Positions 27,601 through 36,627 are shown, counted from the first letter of the stretch. The stretch: DNA of 64,000 bases from Ktedonobacterales bacterium (GCA_036557285.1 DATBHW010000021.1:1-64000), one strand, 5' to 3'. Program-made: numbers and translations. Notes: generated by a model from the sequence alone, not told the origin.

Positions 27601-27658
27601 AGGGGGGAACCAGGCTCCGCTTAGCCAGCCGGGCTAACACCTGTCGTACCTGGGCCAT
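24620..27658 (-). CDS. Large FtsX/MacB-type ABC transporter permease
   Basis: 1012 aa from ATG 27658, which follows AAGGAGGTTGTGG. One membrane helix at about 30-55, a long extracytoplasmic domain to about residue 340, three helices (IPLFILAIQVLGLILFFVNMMVSI and the following), a second extracytoplasmic domain, and a final trio of helices with the FtsX signature FAVLRALGSTPRQIASMLSWEQGIVY. No ATPase partner lies in the window, so it would pair with one encoded elsewhere. It follows the PadR-controlled cluster but is separated by a terminator. Confidence 0.85.
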   Translation of the reverse strand: MAQVRQVLARLAKRSLVPPCVTLAYWRLGQSWRWLVVTGLGIMAAIVIACTVPLLSQVALTAGVRAVLTASPQDPEIELQAGAKALSNQIAADGLKQLRSFTQANLGPYLSNYSQFVLQTSSINLATPGLQNDTMFLTGVSIDQASSHLRLLQGRLPRSSGPDLEVVLTQRSATSLQVSPGSIIPLQFPFYAEQTPVEHPQHYIALQLPLHVVGVIALDGSDPFWHAQDFEPARAGFASSYRAIMSSAAFLATVTQLAQAHGGTMAEFDAPPTMLLYFFLDASRVTISNLDNLIARLNSAQIHLGGDAIQTPALQHPQLIGPTMNIYGAHGSLERFRDRIPVILIPLFILAIQVLGLILFFVNMMVSISVDRQAEVTALIRSRGASRRQVFSAFALQMLTLLLLALAAGPAFALLIVRLLVSRMFSSSDQSALQSVSTDPLQAALGLRWYVTAVVVAAMIIIALSIWGSTRQTLLGFRQETARSKHRPLWQRLRLDMVAASIAFGGYSASFIITRSGALDARASQVIFLPVSLVTPIFLLIAAVLLFARLFPWLLRFFAWQTTRRRAAPPALALAQMSRAPHQSIRMLLALALSVSFAIFTLVYSASEAQQMNNVAAQQVGADFSGPIPIPFGSHPEANVVENTYRAIPGVTSATIGNATDGTVQESGQATSLQIRAVDTNTFAQTAIWTDQDSSQPLPTLLARIAVSEQGTGDTLVVPALVDAVAWNALQLTPGARFTLNITGSPVSMTFQAITEVQHIPTINDSLQTAGGQDYLTPGGILVDLHLYTQTFEQLSQRDNQSDSAHLPPSINYIWLRTSDTTSALAAVREALTHSPLSLEMVYDRRAMLAQMQRDPLFLALRGVLILGAGATLLLAFVVSLLFSSFYARRHLFSFAVLRALGSTPRQIASMLSWEQGIVYTVALALGAVCGVLLVVTVIPALVFTNPTMPGAAISSTEYYVIQHVLPVQIVLPLTLGLVMVVFAIIALLTVMLTTRMATKPSLIRTLRLNED

Positions 27659-27708
27659 CCACAACCTCCTTGGAGACATTCTTAACTCATGAGCATACTA
27701 TAACAGAA

Positions 27709-27733
27709 ACCCCAACCCTTTTTGGGTTGGGGT
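27709..27733 (-). terminator. Intrinsic terminator after the HAAS-domain gene
   Basis: Perfect 10-bp stem, ACCCCAACCC against GGGTTGGGGT with a 5-nt loop, followed on the minus strand by TTCTGTT. Confidence 0.75.
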
Positions 27734-27755
27734 CTTCGGATGAGCGTTGAGGCTT

Positions 27756-29141
27756 CTAGATGCTGGCTGCGATGCGCTCTAGATCGCCCAGGCTTGCAGA
27801 TAGGCCCATCTCCGAGAGCAGATAGGAGACGCTTCCGCGCGTCCAGAGAATGTCATACCGATAGAATGGTGAGCCATCGGACCAGAATCCCTTGGAGATC
27901 ATGACCGCTGCGCTCACATCGCCCAGCGAAATCGTCGAAGTATTCACCTCAAGCGGATGCTGATGCCTGGCGCTGTCCTGATAGCTTCCTTGAGGCGGAT
28001 TGATCCGGGCGTTTGATTCTTCTAGCTCCACTGTTGCGCTAGGAGCAGCAAGCGTATAGATAAGCTGGACCGTAGATGACGCTTCGTTCCCGCACATCGA
28101 ACAGTGATCAAAGAAGACCTGCGTCAGATGCGCGCCGACTGGCAGGAATGCAGGCTGGTGGATAGGAAAAGGGGTGCGCGCTTGCGCCTGGGCAAGCTGC
28201 TGAGACGGAGTGAGCGCGGGCTGATGCGCTGCATTCCAGATGCGCGCAAACGAAACGATTTCTACGGCCAGGATAGCCACTATGATGAGGCTGAAGATGA
28301 CCCATTTCAACGAGAGGCGGCGTCGGGAAAGCGAGGCCAGGGCAGAGCGTGGCTGAAGCGCCATCTGCTGGGTATTGATGGCAAGTACACGCTGGCCAGG
28401 CAGGCGGGAGAGAACGACTGCGCCACAGCGCGTAATCAGCCCAGGAGAGGAGACACGCCAGGCATAGCCCAGGCCCGACGCCAGCACAGCCAGCGGCAAG
28501 ACCACCAGCGCGAGCATGCTCATATTGAGCAGCGACGAGTCTGTTGGAGTAGACAGGACGAAGAGCAGGCCATAGGTCAAGGGATTCAGCAGCGCCGCGC
28601 CCAGGCCATAGGCCAGCCCCGGCAGGAGCCAGCGTTTCGCCCGCAGACCCCAGGCATAGGGCAGTATGAGGTAGAGCAGCAGCACAGGCAGAAGCCAGTG
28701 CTGGCCGGAAAGTTCACCAACACTCACAAGGCTGAGCGGGGTGGAGAGGATGAGCAGGTGCAGTGGCAGGCTAGTTTTATCGGGCCAGACTGAGTTGTAG
28801 GCCAGTTGATTCAAGGCATTATTGACCACCAGTGGGTACGCCGTGGCCGTCCAGAGCGCCCAGACCACCAGCCCGCCAAGGAATCCAGCGCCCACGATGC
28901 GCCGGACATCCCAGCGCGCTGGATGGGCGGAAGCCAACCGCCGGGCGAGCGCGCCAGGTTTGCCAAAGGCGGCCACTGCCTGCTGCTCCGCTGCCTGGCG
29001 GTCCATGCCGCCCTCCAGCGCGTGCGCGGCGGCTTCCTCCAGATGCGCCCGCACTTCCTCCACAATGGCTGCCGTCTCAGCGGCGTCCAGGGGCAAGCGC
29101 CGGACAAGCGCGATCACATAGCGATCAATCGGATATTGCAT
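27756..29141 (-). CDS. Membrane protein with HAAS/permease-prefix domain
   Basis: 461 aa from ATG 29141, behind TAGGAGG. The first ~80 residues match the alpha-helical HAAS domain (IDRYVIALVRRLPLDAAETAAIVEEVRAHL ... AVAAFGKPGALARRLA), which typically partners PadR-linked membrane proteins. Then about six hydrophobic segments to residue ~320 (for example LLPVLLLYLILPYAWGL and WVIFSLIIVAILAVEIVSF) and an extracytoplasmic C-terminal domain with a CSMC pair. Function unknown. It is 6 nt downstream of the PadR gene, so the two are coupled. Confidence 0.8.
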   Translation of the reverse strand: MQYPIDRYVIALVRRLPLDAAETAAIVEEVRAHLEEAAAHALEGGMDRQAAEQQAVAAFGKPGALARRLASAHPARWDVRRIVGAGFLGGLVVWALWTATAYPLVVNNALNQLAYNSVWPDKTSLPLHLLILSTPLSLVSVGELSGQHWLLPVLLLYLILPYAWGLRAKRWLLPGLAYGLGAALLNPLTYGLLFVLSTPTDSSLLNMSMLALVVLPLAVLASGLGYAWRVSSPGLITRCGAVVLSRLPGQRVLAINTQQMALQPRSALASLSRRRLSLKWVIFSLIIVAILAVEIVSFARIWNAAHQPALTPSQQLAQAQARTPFPIHQPAFLPVGAHLTQVFFDHCSMCGNEASSTVQLIYTLAAPSATVELEESNARINPPQGSYQDSARHQHPLEVNTSTISLGDVSAAVMISKGFWSDGSPFYRYDILWTRGSVSYLLSEMGLSASLGDLERIAASI

Positions 29142-29146
29142 CACTG

Positions 29147-29575
29147 CTACCTCCTACCGCCGGATGCGGCGGCCTCATCCGTGATAAGCCGACTCGGAAT
29201 CCGGGCCGACTGTACGCCAGGGGCTTCGCCCAGCACGCGGGCCACGGCGCGGGCAAACAGATGCCATTCACTCAGCGCGGCCTGGAGCGCCTCCTGCCCG
29301 CGTGGGGTCATTCGGTAGTAGCGGCGGCGCGGGCCACGACGCGCCGCCTCAGTGGGCAAGGCCAGCCCCGGCGCGCCAGCCTCCTCCCAGGAAGCCTCAA
29401 CCAATCCCTGCCGCTCGAACTCATGCAGCAGCGGGTAGATTGCCCCATCTTCAAAGCTGAGCGTACCGCCGCTCTGGTCCCGCAGCCGCTCGCACAACTC
29501 ATAGCCATAGCTGGGCCTGGCCTGCAACAGATGCAGCAGCAGCAGCCCCAGTGAGCCTTTCTTGAGTTCACGCAT
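29147..29575 (-). CDS. PadR-family transcriptional regulator
   Basis: 142 aa. Winged helix: KKGSLGLLLLHLLQARPSYGYELCERLRDQSGGTLSFEDGAIYPLLHEFERQGLVEA, with a GPRRRYYRMTPRGQEAL wing. Short C-terminal part, a subfamily-2 architecture. Likely represses its own operon with the downstream membrane protein, and responds to small molecules. Confidence 0.93.
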   Translation of the reverse strand: MRELKKGSLGLLLLHLLQARPSYGYELCERLRDQSGGTLSFEDGAIYPLLHEFERQGLVEASWEEAGAPGLALPTEAARRGPRRRYYRMTPRGQEALQAALSEWHLFARAVARVLGEAPGVQSARIPSRLITDEAAASGGRR

Positions 29576-29669
29576 CGCCTACTCCTTGCCTTTTCCACTA
29601 TCATAGAGTCTGAGATAATGGGATTCTAGCTGGAGCAAGGCGCACTGTCAAGGAGGTGTTTGACACAGT

Positions 29670-30740
29670 TCACGGGATGTAAGACCAGATGCGCACGGTC
29701 CCATCCCCGCTGGAGGAAGCAATTTTCTTCCCATCCGGTGACCAGGCGAGTTGCCAGATTCTATCCGTATGCCCTCGATACAGCAAGGAGGTGTCTCCCG
29801 TCGTGACATCCCAGACCCGTATTACCTGCTCGTCTCCGCCCGAAGCAATATACTTGCCGTCGGGGGACCAGGCCAGGGCATACACCTCATTGGCGCTACC
29901 ATGCCCCTGATACCTCAACAGAAGCTGGCCCGTCGTAGCATCCCACACATCCGCTTCATTGTCCGAGTGAATCGGGTAATGAGCTCCCGAAGCCCCCGTC
30001 CCCGAAACGATGTGCCGACCATCGGGCGACCAGGCTACCTGCCAGACTGGCGTCCCCTTTGACTGGTTATAGGTCATCAGGCGCATGCCAGTTGCTGCAT
30101 CCCAGACCTGCACAACGCCATCATAGCTGGCCGAAGCGATGCGCCGACCATCGGGCGACCACGCCACGTGGCCCACAGCCTCGCTGTGTCCCCGATAGGT
30201 CACAAGCAGTTTTCCGGTAAGCGTATCCCAAACCTGGACCGTCCCAATGCTATTGCCAGAGGCAAGCCGTTTACTATCAGGCGACCAGGCAACTCCCCAA
30301 ACATCGGTCCCATCGCCCGCGTAGTTTGCCACCTGGTGCCCATTCGCCGCATCCAGGATCAGTACCTGACCAACATAGGCGCCAGCGGCGATGCGTCGGC
30401 CATCGGGCGACCAAGCGATTGCCAGCACATGGTTGAGAGGACGGCCAGAAAATGTAAAGCTCCAGTTCTTGCGCCCACTCACCGCATCCCACTCCTGCAC
30501 AGTTCCATCATCACTACACGAAACCAGCCGCTTGCCATCCGGTGACCAGGCAATTCCAAGCACATTGCCCATGTGTCCCTTATAGACGAGAAGCGAATCA
30601 GTGCGCATAGGAACAGATTCAGTGGGAGTTGTGCGTACAAGGGGCGTTGACGTGGGAGTGGAAGCGCAGGCCGACAGCATAGAAAGAAAGCAAACAAGGA
30701 AGAAACCTGGAAATACTCTGGAATAACGTACAAAGAACAT
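29670..30740 (-). CDS. WD40-repeat lipoprotein
   Basis: 356 aa from ATG 30740 behind AAGGAGG; upstream in-frame starts lack a site. The N-terminus FPGFFLVCFLSMLSACAS is a lipoprotein signal with the lipobox LSAC. Seven WD40 repeats follow, each marked by AWSPDG and a VWD/IWS ending, forming a seven-bladed propeller. No enzymatic domain. It is probably anchored outside the membrane and acts as a scaffold or binding protein. Confidence 0.88.
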   Translation of the reverse strand: MFFVRYSRVFPGFFLVCFLSMLSACASTPTSTPLVRTTPTESVPMRTDSLLVYKGHMGNVLGIAWSPDGKRLVSCSDDGTVQEWDAVSGRKNWSFTFSGRPLNHVLAIAWSPDGRRIAAGAYVGQVLILDAANGHQVANYAGDGTDVWGVAWSPDSKRLASGNSIGTVQVWDTLTGKLLVTYRGHSEAVGHVAWSPDGRRIASASYDGVVQVWDAATGMRLMTYNQSKGTPVWQVAWSPDGRHIVSGTGASGAHYPIHSDNEADVWDATTGQLLLRYQGHGSANEVYALAWSPDGKYIASGGDEQVIRVWDVTTGDTSLLYRGHTDRIWQLAWSPDGKKIASSSGDGTVRIWSYIP

Positions 30741-31021
30741 CGCCTTACCTCCTTGCGCCCGGCACAGGGAGCTATTTGCCGGAAGAAATGCTCTCAACGG
30801 AAAAAAGAGAAATGCCGGACTCATCCAGGTACATGCCGCAACATATGCGAAGAGAGTCTCTCTGGTAACTACGTAACGGGCATTATTTTTCTCTCAAAGT
30901 ACATATAAGGCCGATTGGGCAGCGGAAACCAGTCCCCCAAGACTCAACGGGTGCCTGATTATTAGTGAAATCCTGCTGTGGTAGGATATGTTCAGTCACG
31001 CAGGGAGAGTGAGGATACCCG
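30741..31021. other. Divergent intergenic region, no gene seen
   Basis: Contains the ribosome-binding site AAGGAGG of the WD40 gene and a GGGAGAGTGAGG-like site before 31022. AT-rich patches around 30870-30900 may hold the divergent promoters, but no pair of boxes stands out. Confidence 0.4.
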
Positions 31022-32566
31022 ATGAACTCAATTGTGGAAGCCCTGTTCACGCGCGCGCAGCAGCAGCCGGAACGCCTGGCGCTCCTCTTCGAGGAGCAGG
31101 CAATCAGTTATGGGCAGTTGGCGGCGGAAGTTGAAGACTTCGCTCACGCCCTGGTCGCCTGGGGTCTCCAGCCAGGGGAGCGAATTGCTTTGTTCCTGGA
31201 GAATAGCCCCGCGTTTGTCGTGGCCTACCTTGGCGCGCAGCTCGCCGGAGGCATTGTCGGGCTGGTGAATCCGCAGTACCGCCGGGTCGAATTACAGCAC
31301 ATCCTGACCGATGCAGGCGTGCGGCTCTGTGTGACCAGCGCCGCAGGAGCCGATGCGGTGCAGCCCTTGCCGCTGCCACAGTTGACAACGCTGGTGATTG
31401 CAGATGATCTGAGCGCCCCGGCGCTCAACAGCCCACCGGAACGTATCGCCTTCGCGGCTTTCGTCGCGCAGAGCCGCGCGGCTTCGCGCCGCCTGCTGGC
31501 CCTGCCAACTCCCGATGCCCCGGCGGTCCTTGGCTATACGTCAGGCACCACGGGGCGGGCGAAAGGCGCGCTCCTCAGCCATCGCAACCTGATCGCAAAT
31601 ATCACTGCGCTGACGGCGGCGTGGCGCTGGACAGACCAGGATCGGCTGCTCCTGGTACTGCCTCTGTTTCACGCGCATGGGCTGATGGTTGGCCTGCACG
31701 GGACGCTCTTCAGTGGGGCCAGTGCCGTCTTGCGGCGCGCATTTGATGCGGCTGATGTCCTCGCCATGCTCAGCCGCGATCCCAGCATCACTCTCTTTTT
31801 TGGCGTCCCCACGATGTATGCTCGTCTGCTGGCTGAAGCCGAACGGCAAGGAGCGCCCTCGCATCGGCTGCGCCTCTTTGTCTCTGGCTCCGCGCCGCTG
31901 AGCGCGCACCTCTTCGCCGACTTCGAGCGCGTCTTCGGCCAACGCATTCTGGAACGCTACGGTATGACCGAAACGATCATGAACCTTACCAACCCCTACG
32001 AGGGGGAACGACGCCCTGGAACGGTAGGAGGGCCGTTCCCCGGCCAGGAGGCGCGGGTTGTGGATGTGCGCGCCCGCCAACCGCTGCCCTCCGGTGAGAT
32101 CGGCGAGATCGAGGTACGCGGCCCACACGTTTTTGCGGGCTATTGGAATCGGCCCGATGCCACCGCCGAAGCCTTCAGCGCCGATGGTTGGTTCAAGACG
32201 GGCGACCTGGGCTGGCGCAGCGCGGATGGGTATTACACCATTACGGGGCGCGCCCGCGAATTGATCATCAGCGGCGGCTACAACGTCTACCCCCGCGAAG
32301 TCGAAGACGTGCTGGCGGCGCATCCGGCAATTGCCGAAGCCGCCGTGGTGGGCCTGCCCGATCCCGACCTGGGCGAGCAGGTGGTTGCAGTGGTCGTACC
32401 CAGGGATGGCCTTACGCCCAGCGCCGACGACATCATCGCTTTTTGTCGTGAGCAGCTTGCCAGTTACAAGAAACCGCGCCGCGTAGCGTTTGTCGAGGCG
32501 CTGCCGCGCAACGCCCTGGGCAAAGTGCAGAAACATCTGCTGACCGAGCGATTGCGGGCTGGATGA
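31022..32566 (+). CDS. Acyl-CoA synthetase, malonyl-CoA synthetase-like (MatB)
   Basis: 514 aa, ANL superfamily. ATP motif A3 YTSGTTGRAKGALLSH (about 176-191), the A5 motif YGMTE followed by NPYEGERRPGTVGGPFPG, which is characteristic of malonyl/methylmalonyl-CoA synthetases, A8 GRARELIISGGYNVYPREVE, and A10 NALGKVQKHLL with the catalytic Lys. It activates a carboxylic acid to acyl-AMP then acyl-CoA. Malonate as substrate is a sequence-based guess. A possible partner is the HpaI-type aldolase immediately downstream. Confidence 0.85.
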   Translation: MNSIVEALFTRAQQQPERLALLFEEQAISYGQLAAEVEDFAHALVAWGLQPGERIALFLENSPAFVVAYLGAQLAGGIVGLVNPQYRRVELQHILTDAGVRLCVTSAAGADAVQPLPLPQLTTLVIADDLSAPALNSPPERIAFAAFVAQSRAASRRLLALPTPDAPAVLGYTSGTTGRAKGALLSHRNLIANITALTAAWRWTDQDRLLLVLPLFHAHGLMVGLHGTLFSGASAVLRRAFDAADVLAMLSRDPSITLFFGVPTMYARLLAEAERQGAPSHRLRLFVSGSAPLSAHLFADFERVFGQRILERYGMTETIMNLTNPYEGERRPGTVGGPFPGQEARVVDVRARQPLPSGEIGEIEVRGPHVFAGYWNRPDATAEAFSADGWFKTGDLGWRSADGYYTITGRARELIISGGYNVYPREVEDVLAAHPAIAEAAVVGLPDPDLGEQVVAVVVPRDGLTPSADDIIAFCREQLASYKKPRRVAFVEALPRNALGKVQKHLLTERLRAG

Positions 32567-32648
32567 TTCAAGGGATCACCAGGCAAAACAAACCTGATAA
32601 AGAAGCGCGCTGAAGAGAGAGAAGCGTTCTTAGAAAGAGGTGGCAGCG

Positions 32649-33422
32649 ATGAGAACAAATCATGTGAAAGAAAAATTACAGCGCGGCGAACCTGCACTGG
32701 GAGCCTGGCTGGTGCTTCCCAGCGTGGCTTCGGCCAGGGTGATGGCACGTCTCGGCTTTGATTGGCTCGCTGTGGATACGGAACACACCGCCCAGCATCC
32801 CGCGCTGATGGCGGAGATGATTGCCTGTATCGCTGATGCTGGAATCGCTGCTCCCCTGGTGCGCCTGCCTGCGAACTCCGTCGAGTGGTTCAAGTGGGCC
32901 TTGGATGCAGGGGCGTGGGGCGTTATTGTCCCGATGGTGCAATCGAGAGTAGAGGCTGAGCGCGCGGTTGCGTGGTCCAAATATCCTCCGCTGGGTACAC
33001 GCAGCATAGGTGGGGTTTTTGGCCCCTATGGGTTCGGCGTCACCGACTGGGCCAGTTATGGGCAAGTAGCAAATGACCAGATTCTGGTGGCGGTCCAGAT
33101 CGAGAGCGTCCAGGCACTCCAGAACCTGGACGAGATTCTGGCCGTGTCGGGGATTGATGTCGCCTTCGTAGGGCCAAATGACTTGCATGCCCACCTTGGG
33201 CTTGCACCCAGCAGCGAGGGTGCTGAACCCGCCTTTCTCGCAGCCCTGGAGCGCATCAAGGCAGAAGCGAAGAAACAGCAGATAGCACTGGGTATCTTCA
33301 GCAGCAGTGGGGAAGCTGCGGCTGAACGGGTACGGCAGGGGTTCCACATGGTCAGCGTGACGACGGATGTAAGCAGCCTGATCGTCGCGGCAACACAGCA
33401 CCTGCGCCTGGCACGCGAGTAA
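32649..33422 (+). CDS. HpcH/HpaI-type class II aldolase
   Basis: 257 aa from ATG 32649 (a GTG at 32640 is also in frame). TIM barrel with FDWLAVDTEHTAQHP, VPMVQSRVEAERAV, YPPLGTRSIGG and VQIESVQALQNLDEILAVSGIDVAFVGPNDL, where the Glu and Asp ligate a divalent metal. These enzymes cleave 4-hydroxy-2-oxo acids to pyruvate plus an aldehyde. Substrate unknown. It lies 82 nt after the acyl-CoA synthetase gene. Confidence 0.9.
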   Translation: MRTNHVKEKLQRGEPALGAWLVLPSVASARVMARLGFDWLAVDTEHTAQHPALMAEMIACIADAGIAAPLVRLPANSVEWFKWALDAGAWGVIVPMVQSRVEAERAVAWSKYPPLGTRSIGGVFGPYGFGVTDWASYGQVANDQILVAVQIESVQALQNLDEILAVSGIDVAFVGPNDLHAHLGLAPSSEGAEPAFLAALERIKAEAKKQQIALGIFSSSGEAAAERVRQGFHMVSVTTDVSSLIVAATQHLRLARE

Positions 33423-33584
33423 GCATGCTATCCTCAGCGCGTTTATCCCCCACAATATTTCCTGATTTCGAGCGCGCTGCCGTCTCTTGCTTCTTCCCCT
33501 GTCTGCTCTCGTGAGGTTGCATCGGCGTGCTGAGTTTTGCTATGCTAAAGGCGAAAGAGCAGTGGAGTAGCAAGGCAGGTTGAC

Positions 33585-34808
33585 ATGAGCCAGCGCCCAA
33601 ACGATCCACCTTCTCCTCCTGAAGATCAGGATGCCGGGGAACACTTACCTCTCATCGAACTGGAGACGCTGCTCAACCAGCCCCCCTCCCAGCGCAAGCG
33701 ATTGGTCCAGATCAGTCTCATGCTGGCAGCGTTCCTGGTCGTGGTCGTGACTTTTTGGGACACCATCGTACCCAGTCAGCCATCAGTCCCGCCGCTTCCT
33801 GTCCAGGCGCCTCCTCCCCCACCCACAGTAAGCATCATGAGCAACGTCAACTACGGCGCTCTCACGATCAACGGCCAGCCACAGCGCGGCGTTCTCCCGC
33901 TGACCATCAAGTTGTCAAGCCAGCCCCCTTACACCATCACATTGAACGCGCCGCCATTCCAACCACGCACCTGTCATTTTCCTCCGCCCATATCTATCGT
34001 GCCGTATGCTTTCCATCCATGTGATGCCGGGCGTACCACCGCTCTTAACCAGGAGGCATCGAATACCCTGGAGATACTCTTCACCCTGGCTGATCTGCCA
34101 GCAGCGCAGCGCCAGCAGATTACAGCCCTGATTTCGCGTGAACTTACGGCCCAGCAAACGATCAATGTACCTGCCCAATCCTTCATCGTCACTGGCCTGA
34201 ACCGCGACGGAACACTGAAGACCCGGCGGCTCACTGGACCACTGCACGCCAGCGCCTTGCTGGTTCCAAGCGCCCCAAACGCCCAGCGGGGTGTTTTCTG
34301 TTTTAGCTTCACCTGTGCTGTTCTCGGCGGATTTCCACATGACTACTCCGCGAGCGGCCAGTTCTGGCAGGTGCGAACACCTTTCGCGCTGCGCTGGCGC
34401 TTTACCACCGCCAGCGGACAGGTTGTCAGTGATATACTGTTCCCAGCATCCCCTACCTTGCTCAGCCTCTTTCTCACCTATGATGCAGTGGCTGGCTGGC
34501 AGTTGGGGCCGCTTCCCTCGCAGTATGTGAGCCTGAGCTACCAACTGACTCAGCTTGTCTGCATAACAGGCGTGCAGATGCTCAGCGTTGAGCAGAAACG
34601 CTCTCTGAGAGGCGCAGGGTGGAATATCACTATCCTCCACGACCAGGGAGTCGCGGGCTGTGAGCTTGAACTTCAGCAGAATAACGTTGACCAGGGGCGC
34701 TTCGTCTGGCGTTTTGGCGTCTTGTTGGCCGCCGATGCCAGGGCGCACAAGACCCTTCCCACTCTCCCTATCGCTCCATCGGGTGAGTTGGCTGCCGTTG
34801 GGGGGTAA
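33585..34808 (+). CDS. Membrane-anchored extracytoplasmic protein, function unknown
   Basis: 407 aa. A Pro/Asp-rich cytosolic N-terminus (about 1-38), one membrane helix (LVQISLMLAAFLVVVVTFW, about 40-58), a Pro-rich linker, then an extracytoplasmic domain starting SIMSNVNYGALTINGQPQRG that resembles PEGA-like beta domains. Eight Cys residues are spread across it, possibly in disulfides. Not recognised otherwise. Confidence 0.75.
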   Translation: MSQRPNDPPSPPEDQDAGEHLPLIELETLLNQPPSQRKRLVQISLMLAAFLVVVVTFWDTIVPSQPSVPPLPVQAPPPPPTVSIMSNVNYGALTINGQPQRGVLPLTIKLSSQPPYTITLNAPPFQPRTCHFPPPISIVPYAFHPCDAGRTTALNQEASNTLEILFTLADLPAAQRQQITALISRELTAQQTINVPAQSFIVTGLNRDGTLKTRRLTGPLHASALLVPSAPNAQRGVFCFSFTCAVLGGFPHDYSASGQFWQVRTPFALRWRFTTASGQVVSDILFPASPTLLSLFLTYDAVAGWQLGPLPSQYVSLSYQLTQLVCITGVQMLSVEQKRSLRGAGWNITILHDQGVAGCELELQQNNVDQGRFVWRFGVLLAADARAHKTLPTLPIAPSGELAAVGG

Positions 34809-34866
34809 AGAGGCGTCCCAATAGCCGGGTGGGCGGACCTGTACGCCCACAGACTGGAGACCTTCC

Positions 34867-35823
34867 ATGACTTCTGACCCTCAGCAGGCGCCTGCCGCTT
34901 CGATTGCCCCAGGAACCCAAATGGGTCTGGTTTCCGTGGCCGTCGCCGACCTTAACAAATCTCTCAGGTACTATACACAGGGACTCGGCTTCGCCGTCCT
35001 TGAACAACACGAGGGCAGTGCTACTCTGGGTGTTCCGGGTACACCGCTCCTCTTCCTCACTGAAGAACCCGGCGCGCAGCCCTTCCCGCATGACCGCTAC
35101 GGCTACACCGGGCTTTACCACTTCGCTATTCTGGTACCGAGCCGCGCCGATCTTGGGCGATGGCTTGGGCACTGGCTTGCAGCGGGCCTTCCCTTCCCCG
35201 GCCAGGGCGACCATCTGGTCAGCGAAGCCTTCTACATCACTGATCCTGATGGCAACGGCATCGAGGTCTATCGTGACCGTCCCCGCGAGGAATGGCCCTA
35301 TATCAATGGGCAGCTTCAGATGGCGGCAGATCCCATTGATATTCAGGGCGTGCTGGCGGCAGCCGAGCAGGAGGGAAAGTCATGGAGCGGCATGGCGGTG
35401 GGCACACGCCTTGGACACATGCACTTGCAGGTTGGCGCCATTGATCAAGCCGAAGCCTTCTATCATGGGGTGCTTGGCTTCGACATCATGGTCAGGATGC
35501 CCACCGCGCTCTTCATTTCCGCTGGAGGCTACCATCACCACATCGGCATGAACATCTGGCACAGTCGCGGTGCTGGGCCAGCTCCCGCTGGAATAGCCGG
35601 GCTGCGCTGCTTCACCATCGAGATGCCCAGTCAGGAAGCGCGTACCGCCGTCCTTGAGCGGGTTCGCGCGGCGGGTCTTTCCTTCACTGAGACAGGCAAT
35701 ATTGCCACCCTTGAAGACCCCTGGCGCAACAAGATCGTCTTGACTATCGGGCCAGTGGCCGTCGCCCAGGTAGCGACAGAGCTCACCTTTGTGAAGAGCC
35801 TTTATTCCCACGATTCTGCTTGA
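34867..35823 (+). CDS. VOC-family dioxygenase, CatE-like two-domain protein
   Basis: 318 aa with two vicinal-oxygen-chelate domains: about 18-140 (MGLVSVAVADLNKSLRYYTQGLGFAV ... HFAILVPSR ... YITDPDGNGIEVYRDRP) and about 180-300 (LGHMHLQVGAIDQAEAFYHGVLGFDI ... HHHIGMNIW ... LEDPWRNKIVL). Candidate metal ligands are the His of LGHMHLQV and of YHHHIGMN; the closing Glu is replaced in DPWRNKI, so iron-dependent extradiol activity is uncertain. The 3' end overlaps the opposite gene by 41 bp. Confidence 0.87.
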   Translation: MTSDPQQAPAASIAPGTQMGLVSVAVADLNKSLRYYTQGLGFAVLEQHEGSATLGVPGTPLLFLTEEPGAQPFPHDRYGYTGLYHFAILVPSRADLGRWLGHWLAAGLPFPGQGDHLVSEAFYITDPDGNGIEVYRDRPREEWPYINGQLQMAADPIDIQGVLAAAEQEGKSWSGMAVGTRLGHMHLQVGAIDQAEAFYHGVLGFDIMVRMPTALFISAGGYHHHIGMNIWHSRGAGPAPAGIAGLRCFTIEMPSQEARTAVLERVRAAGLSFTETGNIATLEDPWRNKIVLTIGPVAVAQVATELTFVKSLYSHDSA

Positions 35824-36502
35824 AAGCATCGAGTGTCGCCAGCAGCACCTGACCAGCGGCTTCTTTAATCACGTCCTTGAGCGCAATGACCGGCCCATTG
35901 ACACGTATCACCTTGACCGAACCCATGATCGTTTTCAGGCGAATCTCCAGGTGGGGCGCAGGACTTGCGGAGGGGATCTCTGACGGAAACTCCTCATTGA
36001 GACGAGCGAAAATGCCGTTGCGCTCCTCGCCCATCACCTGTGTCTCGCCAATCAGCGAGAACGCCCGCACCGTGACGTGGACTTCGCGGGGTACATAGAT
36101 CACCGCCTCACCTACCGGCACAAACACCTCTAACACGCTGTCTGGCGGCAGCGTCGCCAGGCTCAGGTCCAGCTTGATCTCCCCAACCCACAGCCTGAAG
36201 CTGGTGTGCGGCTCCAGGCGCCAGGGACGCCGCATCCGCTTGAGTTCGCCGATGGTCCCCACGATTCGCTGGATGGGCGCCGCTGCTGGCGCTGAAGGCG
36301 GTTCTGGGCGATGCAGCACACTTGTAGCCGTAGTAGAAGGAAGTTCCGCTACAATCGTCTGGCACTCCTCCGGCGTTTGGGCCACAATGAGCGCATTGAG
36401 CGCATATTCAAATTGCTCGAAAGTAAGGATGCCCTGCTCGTAGCGGGTGCGCACGAGCTGAATTGCCTGCTGCTGGGCAGTAAGAACTGGTTGCTGTTGC
36501 AT
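35783..36502 (-). CDS. LiaF-like protein with N-terminal SHOCT/DUF1707-like helix
   Basis: 239 aa from ATG 36502, behind GGAGGCGGG. The N-terminus (VRTRYEQGILTFEQFEYALNALIVAQTPEECQTIV) is the short helical motif common at the start of cell-envelope stress proteins. The C-terminal half (EIKLDLSLATLPPDSVLEVFVPVGEAVIYVPREVHVTVRAFSLIGETQVMG) resembles the LiaF C-terminal domain. No membrane helix. Likely linked to envelope stress; convergent overlap with the VOC gene at 35783-35823. Confidence 0.75.
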   Translation of the reverse strand: MQQQPVLTAQQQAIQLVRTRYEQGILTFEQFEYALNALIVAQTPEECQTIVAELPSTTATSVLHRPEPPSAPAAAPIQRIVGTIGELKRMRRPWRLEPHTSFRLWVGEIKLDLSLATLPPDSVLEVFVPVGEAVIYVPREVHVTVRAFSLIGETQVMGEERNGIFARLNEEFPSEIPSASPAPHLEIRLKTIMGSVKVIRVNGPVIALKDVIKEAAGQVLLATLDAFKQNRGNKGSSQR

Positions 36503-36528
36503 CAATCCCGCCTCCTGGGAATGCTCTG

Positions 36529-36558
36529 TTGTGTCACAATCTATCACACAAGTATAAT
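36529..36558 (+). promoter_or_regulatory. Promoter before the 36628 gene
   Basis: -35 TTGTGT (36529-36534), 18 nt, -10 TATAAT (36553-36558). TTGTGTCACAA at 36529-36539 is a small palindrome overlapping the -35. Confidence 0.5.
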
Positions 36559-36627
36559 CTATACGATTGACTTCCTGCTGATGTGACCAGGGAGTAGGGA
36601 ATCATAAACGTTGGGAGATAGTTATCT

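Noticed and set aside
31541-32536. 331-aa minus-strand frame inside the acyl-CoA synthetase
   Set aside because: Shadow frame of a well-supported ANL enzyme.
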